A stretch of DNA of 64,000 nt from Mycoplasmopsis columbinasalis (GCF_900660705.1 NZ_LR215043.1:248001-312000); one strand, 5' to 3'; counted from the stretch's first letter, positions 52,232 to 63,967 are shown. The notes: generated by a model from the letters alone, not told the origin. Made by a program: numbers and translations.

Positions 52232-53083
52232 TTATGTTTTTAAAGTAAAAAATTGTTTAATTAACGAAATTTTGTTATTTTCCTTATTGAGACTATTTAA
52301 TTCGCACAAAACACCACAAATTTGGCACTCTTTTTCTTCGGACGCTTTAAACAAGGCTTTCGCACCATATCTCATTTTAAGATACACTTCCTCAAAATTA
52401 GCACCGATAGCAGAATTAATTGTGCCGCACATTCCTGCATCTGTACAAAACGCAGTACCTTTAGGGAGTATGCGGGCATCATTAGTTTGCACATGCGTGT
52501 GAGTACCAACTATTGCGTCAACTTTACCATCTAAATACAATGCTAAAACTGCTTTTTCACTCGTAGTTTCCGCATGAAAATCAACAAAAACAAAATCAGT
52601 TTTCTCTTCTCGTTCAAGAACATAATCCATATAGTCAAAAAAGTTATTGGCTACTTCTTGTCTTCATGGCGGCAAAAGTTTATTAAAAGTGATACCCATT
52701 AACGAAACAATTCTTACGGTTTTGCCATGTTTCGTGGTAAAGACTACACTGCCTTTACCAGCATAACCACTTTCAATGTTACCTGGCCGTGCAATATCAT
52801 CATTATTAATAATTTGTAGAATTTCTTCTTTACCTCAAACATGATTACCAAGTGTAAAAACATTGACTCCAGCATTTTTAAGTTTTTGATAATCAGCAGG
52901 AGTTAGGCCTTTGCGGCCAGACACGTTTTCTGCTTGACAAATAACTAAGTCCGGTTTTGTTTGTTTAATTATTTTAGGCAAATTTTCTACAACAATTTGC
53001 ACGCCTCGTTCACCAAAAATATCGCCAAGAAACAAGATTTTAATTTTGTTATTATCTGATTTAGCCATTAGTTTATTAAACAT
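52232..53083 (-). CDS. ymdB: YmdB-family metallophosphoesterase (cyclic-nucleotide phosphodiesterase)
   Basis: 283 residues (TIGR00282-type). Metal-binding motifs: LFLGDIFGERG, ENVSGRKGLTPADY, FTLGNHVWGKEE, DFHAETTSEK and VGTHTHVQTNDARIL. In Bacillus, YmdB hydrolyses cyclic nucleotides and affects biofilm and motility gene expression; the role in mollicutes is not known. TGA codons encode Trp. An alternative start (Met6) is possible because neither ATG has a clear ribosome-binding site. It is divergent from whiA. Confidence 0.92.
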
Positions 53084-53133
53084 TTTACTTTTTTCTACTC
53101 TGGCAAATAAAGCTAGAATTAATTAAATTTAAC

Positions 53134-53139
53134 TATAAT
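53134..53139 (+). promoter_or_regulatory. Putative -10 element for whiA
   Basis: TATAAT, 32 bases before the whiA ATG in the 88-base divergent gap with the phosphodiesterase gene. Confidence 0.5.
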
Positions 53140-53171
53140 TGTATAACTTATTTTTTACTGGTGGCATTTTT

Positions 53172-54011
53172 ATGACTCAAACAATTAACTTTACACGCAA
53201 AGTCAAAATTGAACTTTTTCAAAAAACAAAACCATCGGCGAAAAATTTTGACTTTTTGCTTGGTTTTTTATGAGCAAAAAGTCAATTAGATCTTGAAAAA
53301 AATATCTTTTTAATAATTAAAGATGAGTTAACAAAAGAAAAATTATTAGCATTTTTGAAAGAACTGAAAATCGAACACCAAATAGAAAATAGTAATTTAA
53401 TTATTTTCAAAAATCAAATCGATTTCCAGACTCAAATTAATAATTTAAGCAATTTTTTTGCTGGTTTTTTCTGCGGTGGTGGCACTATTAGTGATTTTAA
53501 ACACACTTCTTACCACTTGGAACTTTCTTCTTACTATGAACAATTTATTGATTTAGTATTAGAAAAACTGAATAAATACAATTTTGGTTTTCAAAAAATT
53601 AGCTATCGCCAAAAGTATTTAATTTATTTAAAAAAACATGAAAAAATTGCGGATTTTTTAAAAGCAATTGAAGCTAGAAATGCTTATTTTGAGTTCGAAG
53701 AAGAGAAAATCAAACGAGATTTTTACAACAATATAAATCGAATTGATAATATTGATTTTTCAAACATTAACAGAATTGCAAACGCAAATGGACGACATAT
53801 AGATAACATTAATTTAATTTTTGCTAAAAATTTAGAAAGTAAATTTTCTCAGCACCAATTAAAAGCTTTTGAAATAGTGCTCGCAAACCCCGGCGAATCT
53901 CTGCAATCACTAAGCGAAATAATGATAAAAAACGGCATAAAAATTACTCGTAGCGGTTTGAATCACTGACTCAGAAAACTCGACGAGGTAGTAAAAGAAT
54001 TTAAAAATTAA
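53172..54011 (+). CDS. whiA: WhiA-family DNA-binding regulator
   Basis: 279 residues. WhiA joins a LAGLIDADG homing-endonuclease-like domain to a C-terminal helix-turn-helix. The first part shows FFAGFFCGGGTISDFK followed by YHLELSS, the LAGLIDADG-like pattern, and the middle includes NNINRIDNIDFSNINRIANA. The C-terminal HTH is PGESLQSLSEIMIKNGIKIT ending in RSGLNHWLRKLDE. In mycoplasmas WhiA represses ribosomal protein genes. Divergent from ymdB; holA follows after 21 bases. Confidence 0.92.
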
Positions 54012-54032
54012 AATTTATACTAAAATTTTTTT

Positions 54033-54989
54033 ATGTATTTAATCTGTGGGCAAGATACTTTCTTAATTCAAGAAAAAGTTCAAGAACTTAAAAATCACTA
54101 TCCTGATTACGCAGTCCAAACATTTAATTGCGAAACTCCGGAAGCTGTTTTATCTTTAATTACTGAAGCCAACAACCAAAGTTTGTTTAAACAGCACTCT
54201 TTTTTTATTGTTAATAATTTGCTTTTTTTTACTTCTAAACTAGACAAGAATTTGGAAAAACTCGCAGATGAATTTTTAAATGTTTTACATCAAAGCAAAA
54301 ATGATGTTTTTGTTTTTGTAAATAACGAAATAACTGAATGTGCGAATATTTATAAAAATAATTTCACGAAAAACTCTATGATAAAGGATTTTTCGCAACA
54401 CATTGATATCAAAAAGTTAACTGAATCACAACAAATTAAATATATTATTGATAAAGTAACTAACCTTGGCGGCAATATTAATTATTCTGCAGCTCAAATT
54501 TTAAGTTTGAAAACAACTGGTGATTTAGGCTTGATTAACAATGAAATTAACAAGTTGTTACTGCTAAAAAAAACTATAGATTATAACGATGTCGAAACTT
54601 ATGTTGATGCTGTTACAAGCGAAGATGCTTTTGCTTTTGTAAATTCTTTTGAAAGTAACAATTTTGATTTAATTTGAGTAGAATATCAAAAGAAAAAGGA
54701 ATTTGTCACTTCAGTTACTGCTTTAATTGCGCAAATTAGTCAACAATTAATTATTTGTAATCAAATTGCGGGCTATAAAAAACTTGGTAAGTCTTTGGAC
54801 TATGTTGCTAATGACTTAAAGTTAAATGTTTATCGAGTAAAAAGAGTAAATGCTTTGTTACAAAAATTAGGTTTGCGGAAAGTTAGACATTTACTCAAGA
54901 GTTTAGCTCTACTCGATCGCGCCATTATAAATGGTAAAGTAAATGAATGAATGGCTTTTGAACACTTTTTGATAGTCAATTTTCTTTAA
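54033..54989 (+). CDS. holA: DNA polymerase III delta subunit (clamp loader)
   Basis: 318 residues. Delta opens the beta sliding clamp in the clamp-loader complex. It begins MYLICGQDTFLIQEKVQELK and has TSEDAFAFVNSFESNNF and the C-terminal collar-like helices (LIAQISQQLIICNQIAGYKK, KLNVYRVKRVNALLQ). Sequence conservation of the family is low; length, position and motifs agree. TGA codons are Trp. A TATACT just upstream could be a secondary promoter. Confidence 0.88.
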
Positions 54990-55017
54990 AAAAATACGCC
55001 AAGATGCGTATTTTTTT
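54988..55017. terminator. Bidirectional terminator between holA and lipoprotein A
   Basis: Ten-base arms AAAAATACGC and GCGTATTTTT with a 6-base loop, flanked by A and T runs and lying between convergent genes. Confidence 0.85.
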
Positions 55018-55019
55018 GA

Positions 55020-56486
55020 TTAATTTGATGAAATAGTTATTTTCTCTGCCTTAAATCCAGTAATTTGTTTAAAAACGCTTTTTGATCTTACGGTTTCTAC
55101 TGGAGTTTCATCTTTATCTTCTTCTTGAATAAAAGCGAAATTAACATTTACTGAACCTCTGCTGCTTGCTTTAACATTATTCAAGATTAAGATTTTGTAT
55201 CTAACTCTACTATTTTGTAACGCTGGAAAATGATACACATTTTGTTTTTCATCATCAGTATAAAGAACTAATTCAGAAGCAAAATTATTTCTTTGCGTTG
55301 CATCAGTAACAGTAGTTTCTGCTTTATTTTTACCTTGAACAATTCAATCGATTTGTTTAATAGTTGCGATTTCATTATCTAAAAGATCTTTTGTTCTTGT
55401 TAAGTCAGTCATAAAGCCATCTAAACTTAAAATTTTAGATTCTTCAATACCATTATAGCTTGCTGTAAGTTTTAAATTCACAGTGCCTTCAGGTTGATTT
55501 TCAACTTGTACAAGTTGTTTAGTGACATTAACTTTGTCAGATGTAGCTGAAGTTGGTAATTCAATTTCTCCCATTTGACTTGAATTTTGCACCACTAAAT
55601 CATCTGCACGCACATCACTTGCGAGCAACAATGAATGGTTACGTTCAGAAGGTTTTTTCTCGGCTTCGCTTTTCAATGCTAAGTAACGCATATTGGCAAG
55701 CATTTCCTCTATAACTTTTATAGCGGTATCTCGACGTCTTTGGTCTGTTGTTTGAGCCACATTGCTTATTGCAAATGTTTTTTGAACCATTTTAGTTGGA
55801 TCAGTTTTATTTGTTAATACTAAAGTAACGTTTAACTCTCCAGTTTCATCATTTGCTGCGTTTTCAGGAAACGCAACTTCAGCGTTAAGTTGTTTTCAGT
55901 CAGGACGTCATTCATCTTGAACATTTTGTTTAAAAAAAGCAAAATGAGCCAGGTCTAGCTTAACTGCTTCTGACGGTAAAATTCTACTAGCTTCTCGTAA
56001 ATAAGCTCGTTCGATTGAATCAATTTGAGCTTGTAAATCTCCTTGCGTAGAAGATTTTTTAAATCCCTCTACCTTGAAAGGATCGGATACAATACTTTCT
56101 TTAGTAGCAACTCTTGTGATTCTAACAACAACACTTAGCAAACCATTCTCATCATCAAGAGATGTTTTATCAATTTGGTAGGTCACAGCAAATTCTGCAT
56201 GATCAAATATCGTTTGAAAGTTAACAAACTCATTTTGTATATTTTTGTAAAGTAAGACAAAATTAATTTCTTTGGCAGCGGTTGCAGCTGTATGTGAATT
56301 CTCAGAAACAGTTTTGGTTGTTTTATCAGTGAGATCTTCTAAATAAATAACGCCTAATTTTGTTTTATCAATCACATCTTGAATTGGTAAAACTGTTTTC
56401 GCTTGACAACTAACACTCAAAGCTATGGGGGCAAGCGCAAGCGGCATTAATGTGAAAAAGTTAAACTTATTTTTAAATTTACGCAT
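55020..56486 (-). CDS. Variable-type surface lipoprotein A (Lipoprotein_17-like repeats)
   Basis: 488 residues. The signal peptide MRKFKNKFNFFTLMPLALAP runs to lipobox ALSVSC with Cys27 lipidated. The mature protein consists of repeated beta-rich modules, each ending in a G.L.V.V.L.N-type strand pair followed by F.I.GF (for example LSVVVRITRVATKES then FKVEGF; ELNVTLVLTNKT then FAISNV), separated by helical linkers. This resembles the Lipoprotein_17 domain of mycoplasma surface proteins. Minus-strand TATAAT (56493-56498) is 6 bases before the ATG, so the mRNA should be leaderless. It shares this architecture with lipoprotein B beyond rnpB. Confidence 0.88.
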
Positions 56487-56492
56487 AACTTT

Positions 56493-56498
56493 ATTATA
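56493..56498 (-). promoter_or_regulatory. -10 element of lipoprotein A, leaderless arrangement
   Basis: Minus-strand TATAAT whose inner edge is 6 bases from the ATG. The 56487-56675 gap is the divergent promoter region for lipoprotein A and rnpB. Confidence 0.55.
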
Positions 56499-56663
56499 AA
56501 TTCTAAATTTCTATGTCAAAACAAATCCAAAGTATAGTAATGTTTGTTAAAGGCAAAATGCAAGCCTTGAAACTATTGAAAATAGTTTAGTTCTTTTTTA
56601 AAATTCATCAGTTAAAAAATTAAGAAACCGCAAACGAACCAAATATTTTTTGTGATCTTTAGA

Positions 56664-56669
56664 TATAAT
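56664..56669 (+). promoter_or_regulatory. -10 element of rnpB
   Basis: Exact TATAAT, 6 bases before the predicted 5' end of RNase P RNA, the expected distance. Confidence 0.7.
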
Positions 56670-56675
56670 ACTTTT

Positions 56676-56964
56676 TAGCAATGGTCAACAGCTGCTTTTA
56701 TTTGTAAAAGTAGAGGAAAGTCCACGCTAGCACAACCTGAGATGGTTGTAGTATTCATGTCGAGTCTAATAAACTCGAGCTTAGACGACTAGTGCCACAG
56801 AGACGAGAAATGTGAAACGGGTAAACTCCATGAGCTAGAAACCTAAATTTTTCGGTAAGGGAACTTTTCGAGAAGAATTCAATTTAAGAAAAGAGCCAAA
56901 CTTTTGTTTGGTTAGATAAATTGTTGACACCAGCAATGGGACAAAACGTGGCTTATAGTTGCTA
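56676..56964 (+). ncRNA. rnpB: RNase P RNA
   Basis: This is the catalytic RNA of RNase P, which matures tRNA 5' ends. The conserved 5' core AGAGGAAAGTCCACGCTAGCAC-like block (56711 onward) and the 3' core ACAAAACGTGGCTTATAG form P4 and the cruciform. The terminal helix P1 is TAGCAA (56676-56681) with TTGCTA (56959-56964). The middle has the P7-P11 block GAAACGGGTAAACTCCA. About 289 bases, in the size range of the mollicute/Bacillus type. A terminator follows directly. Confidence 0.92.
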
Positions 56965-56988
56965 ATCTTGCTTCGGCAAGATTTTTTA
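56964..56988 (+). terminator. Terminator of rnpB
   Basis: Eight-base arms AATCTTGC and GCAAGATT with a stable TTCG tetraloop and a T run, abutting helix P1. Confidence 0.9.
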
Positions 56989-57227
56989 TTTTCAGAAATA
57001 ATTTTCTTGGCCAGCAAGATAAATGAAAAAGCAAAAGGTACTAAATCCTTTCACTTGTTGTTTTTAAAAGTTGAAAACAAATTCACAAATAATGCTATAA
57101 CATAGAGTTATTTTCATTTTGTAATTTAAATAAAACATTTAAAAATGCTATTTTAAAACTGCGATAAATAGAATTTGTTTTAGCTTTATCTAAAATTAAT
57201 TTTTCGGATGCTACTAATGATTTACTA

Positions 57228-58576
57228 TTAGTTCTCTCTACTAAAACCTTTGATATCAAATGCTTTTGAGTACAAGAATTTTTTGTTATGTACAACTTTT
57301 ACATGAGCAGTCACAATGACTTTGTTGACATCAGAAGGATCTTGCCGTTCACTAATTTTTTCCAAGTAAAATTCCTCATCATCTCCAAAATCAATTGGAA
57401 ACGGTTGAACATTATTTCAATAATCTCTTGGGAGGTGCTTATAAATTATTCACTGGCCTTGTTGTTTAAGTGCGTTACTAAAAGTGGTTGTTTGACCAAT
57501 ATATTCAACACTCTCTATAGAAGATGAATTTTCATACAAATACGCATAAGTATTCTCTAAATCAGTTGTTTTTTTAGTAAATGATACTTCTTTATCTTTA
57601 GCTACTAATTTATATTCAACTTCAAGTACACCCGCGTCATCATCTGGGGTTTTGCTGACTATAATAGGTTTTGCTAAATTAAATTCTTTTTGAAAATCAA
57701 TTTCTTTGCCCTCTGAATTTTGAAATGATATTTCAGAATCTTCAACAAGTGATGGTAATGAATTTAGAAAATTACTTTTGTATACAACTTTAGCAATTGT
57801 TTGTGCGGCCAAATCAATCAAAGTAGCAAATCCACCTATAATAAAGGTTTTTTCATAGAATTTATCTGCAACATTAAGCTTAACCTTTATTTGCAATTCG
57901 CCTTTTTCTACATCTTCTTGTGTAGGTTCCAAAATTTCGAGCTGGTAATTAATATTGTTGTAAGAGCCAAAAATTTCACCATTATTTTTAAAAATCGCAA
58001 AACTGCTAGTTGGTAATTTATAAGCTTGTTGAACACCAAGTTGATTTTTTTGAAAAGCAGTATTAATGAACTCAACTCTAGCAAAACTTTGGAGTAAATC
58101 ATTTCCAAAATTATCTAATTTTTTAAAATCTGATACCAAAAAATTTCTCTCTGCAACAGTTTCATTAGTTGTTTTGTTAACTATTGTTGCTTTAACTGTA
58201 ACACTACCGTTAATATCGTTTACTGTGTCAGGTAAAACTTCTAGTTCCACTTTAACTTCTGAATAAAGGTTCGTAAATTCGGTAAAAATAGAGTCTTGAC
58301 CTTTTTGCACTCATAATGAAAATTGATTGGCAGTCACTAAACTTGCTTGTTGATATGACTTTTGTGCTTCTGTTGAAATTCGATGATTATTATCTGTATA
58401 AAATAGCTGAACATTAGCTTGATTCAAGATGTTTTGATAATCTTTTTTTTCATTTTCATTAGTTGTTGCGTTGTTTTTTTCGTCCGAATTGGTCGCTGTG
58501 TTGCACGAAACACTAAAAGTAGTTGCAGTTATGCCTAAAATTGGAGTTAAAGAGAGAGAAATTTTTTTATTTTCAT
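57228..58576 (-). pseudogene. Lipoprotein B, out of frame in its signal peptide (phase-off or decaying)
   Basis: From Cys codon 58503-58505 down to the stop at 57228 there is one open frame of about 425 residues with Lipoprotein_17-like modules: repeated D..G.L.V.V.L.N then F.I.GF units (GSVTVKATIVNKTT / FLVSDF; GELQIKVKLNVADK / FIIGGF; GVLEVEYKLVAKDK; KVIVTAHVKVVHNK / FDIKGF). The lipobox TTFSVSC is in this frame. The only suitable ATG (58574-58576) is in another frame and stops after nine codons. Deleting one CT unit, or adding one A to the A7 run, restores a perfect signal peptide (MKIKKFLSL... or MKIKKISLS...). Past the stop, a second frame carries helix-like coding text to 57095, so a 3' frameshift is also possible. 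TATAAT lies at 58614-58619. Confidence 0.75.
58554..58569. repeat. Slippage-prone tracts in the lipoprotein B signal peptide (CT repeat and A7)
   Basis: On the minus strand, reading from the ATG, a run of seven A is followed by TTT and then four CT/TC units. Length change in either tract would alter the reading frame of lipoprotein B; both lie between the ATG and the lipobox. Confidence 0.6.
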
Positions 58577-58753
58577 AGTTGTTTTTTGCCTTATCTTGTG
58601 TTTTTAGAAAAGCATTATACTTGCTTTTAAATATTAAACTTTTGAAAAAGTTTATTTAATTTTATTTGAAAAACGCCTAAAATGGTTTAAATTTGAATAA
58701 TTTTCTTACGTAATTCTTCAAAGAAATGGAAATTTAAAATTGGCTTTTCGTCA

Positions 58754-58759
58754 TATAAT
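58754..58759 (+). promoter_or_regulatory. -10 element of the ecfA1-ecfA2-ecfT operon, leaderless arrangement
   Basis: TATAAT ends 6 bases before the ecfA1 ATG. No ribosome-binding site fits between them, consistent with a leaderless transcript. Confidence 0.5.
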
Positions 58760-58765
58760 TTCACT

Positions 58766-59569
58766 ATGAATATGATAAAAATTAGAGATTTAGTTTTCAA
58801 ATATGCCGAAAGTAAGCGTAATGCAATTGATGGTATTTCGCTTGATATTGAGGCTGGTGAGTATGTTGCAGTGCTTGGACACAATGGTTCTGGAAAGAGT
58901 ACTTTTTCAAAGTTACTTGTGGCACTCTACAAACCAAAAAGCGGCACAATTGAAATTGATGGTACGGTAATTACACATCAAACTATTCGGGAAATTCGGA
59001 AAAAAATCGGAATTATTTTTCAAAACCCAGATAACCAATTCATTGGTGCAACTGTTGAAGACGACATTGCATTTGGCTTAGAAAATGCACAAGTTCCACA
59101 AAAAGAGATGAAAAAAATCATCAATGATTTAGCTGAAAAAGTAGGAATGCAAAAGTATCTTGATCGTGAACCGCAACTTTTGTCTGGTGGCCAAAAACAA
59201 AGAGTTGCCATTGCTTCTGTCTTAGCACTTGACCCTAAAATTATCATTTTCGATGAAGTCACTTCGATGTTGGATCCAAAAGGAAAACGACAAATTCTTG
59301 AAACAATTCGTGAAATTCAACAAAAACGGGAAAAAACACTCATTTCAATTACCCACGATATGGATGAGGCCATTTTGGCAGACAAATGTATCGTGTTTGC
59401 GCAAGGCAAAATTGTGGCAATAGGTTCTCCAGCCGAAATTTTAAAAGATAAAGAAGTGATTGAAATAGCAAAAATTGATTCGCCTTTTATTTATAAATTA
59501 AGTGAAAAGATTCATAGTGTAAACTCAACTTACAATGAAAAGGAATTACTTGAAAACCTATGCAAATAA
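58766..59569 (+). CDS. ecfA1: ECF transporter ATPase EcfA1
   Basis: 267 residues. One of two ATPases that drive energy-coupling-factor vitamin uptake. Walker [11 protein letters not shown]-loop [11 protein letters not shown] (an ECF hallmark), signature [13 protein letters not shown], Walker [13 protein letters not shown] and H-loop SITHDMDEA are intact. The start could be Met1 or Met3. ecfA2 begins 10 bases before its end. Confidence 0.95.
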   Translation: MNMIKIRDLVFKYAESKRNAIDGISLDIEAGEYVAVLGHNGSGKSTFSKLLVALYKPKSGTIEIDGTVITHQTIREIRKKIGIIFQNPDNQFIGATVEDDIAFGLENAQVPQKEMKKIINDLAEKVGMQKYLDREPQLLSGGQKQRVAIASVLALDPKIIIFDEVTSMLDPKGKRQILETIREIQQKREKTLISITHDMDEAILADKCIVFAQGKIVAIGSPAEILKDKEVIEIAKIDSPFIYKLSEKIHSVNSTYNEKELLENLCK

Positions 59570-60492
59570 TAGTGAAAGATTTGGACTACATTTTCTTACG
59601 CAAAACACCAATTGAACACAAGGCGTTAGATAAAGTAAATGTCACAATTAATCAGGGCGAATACATTGGGATTATTGGTCAAACAGGTTCGGGTAAAACC
59701 ACATTCATTGAACACCTTAATGCTTTGTTAGTACCAACTGAAGGGCAAATCACTTGAATTTATGATAAAGACATCATTGATAAGAAAACAAAAGCTAAGC
59801 AAACTGTAACAACTGAATATACTTTGAAAAAATCTTGACGAAAAAAAGTTAAGAAAGCTAAAGAGTTACGAAAAAATATTGGTGTTGTCTTCCAATTTGC
59901 TGAATACCAATTGTTTGAAGAAACCATCGAAAAAGATATTGCTTTTGGCCCAAGATCTTTTGGTGTGTCAAAAAGCGAAGCAAAAGAACGCGCCAAAAAA
60001 TACTTAAACTTAGTTGGCCTCGATGATTCTTTCTTGGAAAAATCACCTTTTGATTTATCTGGTGGACAAAAACGAAGAGTTGCCTTAGCTGGCATTTTGG
60101 CAATGGAACCGCAAATTCTAATTGCCGACGAACCAACAGCTGGCCTCGACCCAGTTGGTGTGCGTGAAATTTTAGAAATCTTCAACCGTTTACACAAACA
60201 AGGCAAAACCGTGGTGATTGTCACTCACGATTTGGACAACGTGTTAGAAGTAACAGACAGAGTATTAATTTTTAAAGATGGACACATTGTGCGTGATGGT
60301 AAAACTTACGAAGTTTTACGTGATACACAATTTTTAAAAGAAAATGCAATGGAACCACCAAAAATTCTTGATTTTGTGCACAAACTAGAACAACGTGGTT
60401 GAACGATTCCGAAAGTCAAATCTATTGATGACTTAGTCGCACACATCAATGCAACTTTAGCAAGTAAAGGAGAGGTTAATGAACACAATTAG
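59560..60492 (+). CDS. ecfA2: ECF transporter ATPase EcfA2
   Basis: 310 residues with two TGA Trp codons in the first 90 and one near the end. Walker [10 protein letters not shown], then a lysine-rich insertion (about residues 68-103, [14 protein letters not shown]) typical of mollicute EcfA2, Q-loop [13 protein letters not shown], signature [14 protein letters not shown], Walker [13 protein letters not shown] and H-loop IVTHDLDNV. It overlaps ecfA1 by 10 bases and ecfT by 14. Confidence 0.95.
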
Positions 60493-61363
60493 TCGTTACA
60501 TGGTAATTAATAGTTTTATTCACCGCCTTGACTCAAGATTAAAACTTGCTCTCAACATTACCATTATTGTCTTAGTGTTTGTATCTAATTACTTTATCAC
60601 CACAGCGTTATTACTTGTGCCATTGATGATTGCTTATGTGATCACAACTAAGAGTTGACTTGGCTTACTAAAGTTGTGAAAAATGCCGCTTTTTATTGGT
60701 GTCATTCTCTACTTTGTGAATTTATACACTATGAAAATTTCTAATAATGGTGTACTGCTCGACTTATATGCTAAAAATACTGGGTATGTGTGATATATAA
60801 TTGACAAAAAGGGAACTTATGCATTTAGTTACCCGCAGTTAATTCGAACATTGGCTTTAGTAGTAAGAATTTACACAATGATCTTAACTACATCAATTTT
60901 CGTAATTAGTACTAAACCAATTTTATTAACTAAAGCAATTGAAGATTTGCTTTGACCACTAAAACTATTATTTATTAATACGCACATTTTGGCCACAATT
61001 ATTTCCATTGCACTAAGATTTATTCCAACCTTGCTTGAAGAAGCACAAAGAATTATGAAAACGCAAGCGAGTCGGGGTATCGATTTTAAAAACGGTAAGA
61101 TTAACGAAAAAGCCAAATCATTTACTACGTTAGTGATTCCACTCTTTGTCACTTCATTCAACAAAGCTGAAGATTTAGCAAACGCTATGGAAACTCGTGG
61201 CTACGATCCATATGCCAAAAGAACACGTTACCGTAAATTAATTTGACACTTACCTGATTACATTATTTTATTAGGAATGATTGGTTTAACTGTTTACATT
61301 GCTCTCTCACAAAATATGGACTTTTTACCAGAGTGATACACCATTACTTATTCTAATTTTTAA
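60479..61363 (+). CDS. ecfT: ECF transporter transmembrane coupling subunit EcfT
   Basis: 294 residues, about five membrane helices. EcfT couples the ATPases to interchangeable S components such as the one at 30679-31620. The N-terminal FIHRLDSRLKLALNI is typical, and the two coupling-helix Ala-Arg-Gly-type motifs are QASRGIDF and METRGYDP. An AAAGGAG site lies inside ecfA2. TGA codons are Trp. It is the last clear gene of the operon. Confidence 0.94.
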
Positions 61364-61459
61364 TTCATGTTATAATTTGAAAACTTTTCTGACTATGTCA
61401 AAGAGCTGCTAAATGAAAAATTTAAAAAGCGCCTGATTATATAAACCAATAAGGAAATT

Positions 61460-61582
61460 ATGAGAAAAATTACTAGAAGAAAAATGAAAGAAAGAGCTGC
61501 TAAAAGAACTCACAAACTTCAATTAGAATAAGCTCGTGCTGAAAGAAGAGCACTTAGAGAAGCACAAGCTGCTCGTGCTTAG
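61460..61582 (+). other. Tiny basic ORF of 40 codons interrupted by an in-frame TAA
   Basis: AAGGA lies four bases before ATG 61460. Codons 1-23 encode a strongly basic peptide (MRKITRRKMKERAAKRTHK then LQLE), then TAA (61529-61531). The same frame continues ARAERRALREAQAARA to TAG 61580-61582 with the same Arg/Ala/Glu helix-like composition. The sense could be a 23-residue peptide, a 40-residue protein broken by one base change (TAA from CAA, GAA or AAA), or a small RNA. A strong terminator follows 11 bases later. A TATAAT at about 61374 could start it. I recognise no family. Confidence 0.5.
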
Positions 61583-61593
61583 ATGTTATTGTT

Positions 61594-61624
61594 AACTGGC
61601 CAAGCCAGTTTTTTTTTTTTTTTT
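61594..61624 (+). terminator. Strong terminator after the tiny ORF
   Basis: Seven-base GC-containing arms AACTGGC and GCCAGTT with a three-base loop, followed directly by a run of 16 T from the end of the stem. It is the strongest U tract in the window. The following gap to 61802 has no supportable gene. Confidence 0.9.
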
Positions 61625-61802
61625 GTAAAAGCCTATTTTATAGACTTATTTGCTATTTAAGTGTTAAAAACATAAACATATGAGTTAAAACCAAGTTTCA
61701 AACTTGAAAATAAATTTACAATGACGAATTTAACTATGGCATAGAACTATACACAAAACATAAACCACTAAAACACATTTATGCAACTTACAAATTTTAA
61801 AT

Positions 61803-61826
61803 AAAAAAAACACAAAATGTGTGTTT
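61803..61826 (-). terminator. Terminator of the gltX operon
   Basis: Arms AAACACA and TGTGTTT with a 5-base loop; on the minus strand a run of T follows. It lies 34 bases past the stop of the 61860-62288 gene. Confidence 0.65.
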
Positions 61827-61859
61827 CTTAAGACCTTGACTAAGCATTAAAAACATCAA

Positions 61860-62278
61860 CTAAGCTTGTGCTTCTTCTGGCGTATCTACTTCTGGGTCAG
61901 TGATAATTGATACTTCAAATTTACCAATTAAATCATGGTTAGCAGAGAAAAGATTGTATTCAAAAGTTTTGTTGTGTTCTTCAATTTGCGTTTTTAACAA
62001 TTCTGAAATCAACAAAAATTTATTACCATCAACTTTAATATAACTGTTGTTATATTTTTGTCCTAACTTCATACTAAGGGTCGTTGGACCAGCAAAAATG
62101 TTAATTTGTTCTGGGTGAATTTCGATACGATTCATTTCACCATTTGTTGGTTCTTTAAAATGATAAGTGTGATACTCTTTGTTGTCATCTTCATCATCAA
62201 CAAAAATTTCGTATTCGCAGGGTACCACAAATTCAATTACCTTTGGTTCGTCTAACTGCAATGATTTTGATTTAAATT

Positions 62279-62288
<10 letters not shown>
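61860..62288 (-). CDS. Hypothetical protein downstream of gltX
   Basis: 142 residues, acidic, no TGA codons, no signal peptide or membrane span. It begins [20 protein letters not shown] and has alternating-strand segments ([39 protein letters not shown]), suggesting a small beta-barrel or sandwich, and ends [13 protein letters not shown] distant relation to the DUF1934/YwiB beta-barrel family is possible from size and pattern but not shown. Its start overlaps the end of gltX by 10 bases. Confidence 0.72.
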
Positions 62289-63706
<1,418 letters not shown>

Positions 63707-63967
63707 TTTTTAAGTCTTCCTTTAACTACTATGTTTTGCATATAGTTCTATACCATAAGCATATTTGCAAAATTTAGTTTTATTTTACTAACTAAACCAA
63801 ATTTAATTTGTTTTTTGAATCAATTTTGTAAATAGTCCTATATTACAGGCTTATTTATCAAATTTTCTTAAAAAAACAATATTTTTTTCTTAGTTCACCA
63901 TTCACTATATAAATATATATTTTATTACAATCCTAAGATATTGACTTAATGTGTTAAAATTAAAACA

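Noticed and set aside
57095-57295. Separate 66-codon gene at the end of lipoprotein B
   Set aside because: It overlaps the end of lipoprotein B in another frame and has no start signals; it is better explained as a remnant of lipoprotein B after a 3' frameshift or as chance.
61460-61582. tmRNA or signal-recognition RNA at the tiny ORF
   Set aside because: No alanine acceptor stem, T-arm, CCA end or SRP-type GGAA tetraloop core is visible.
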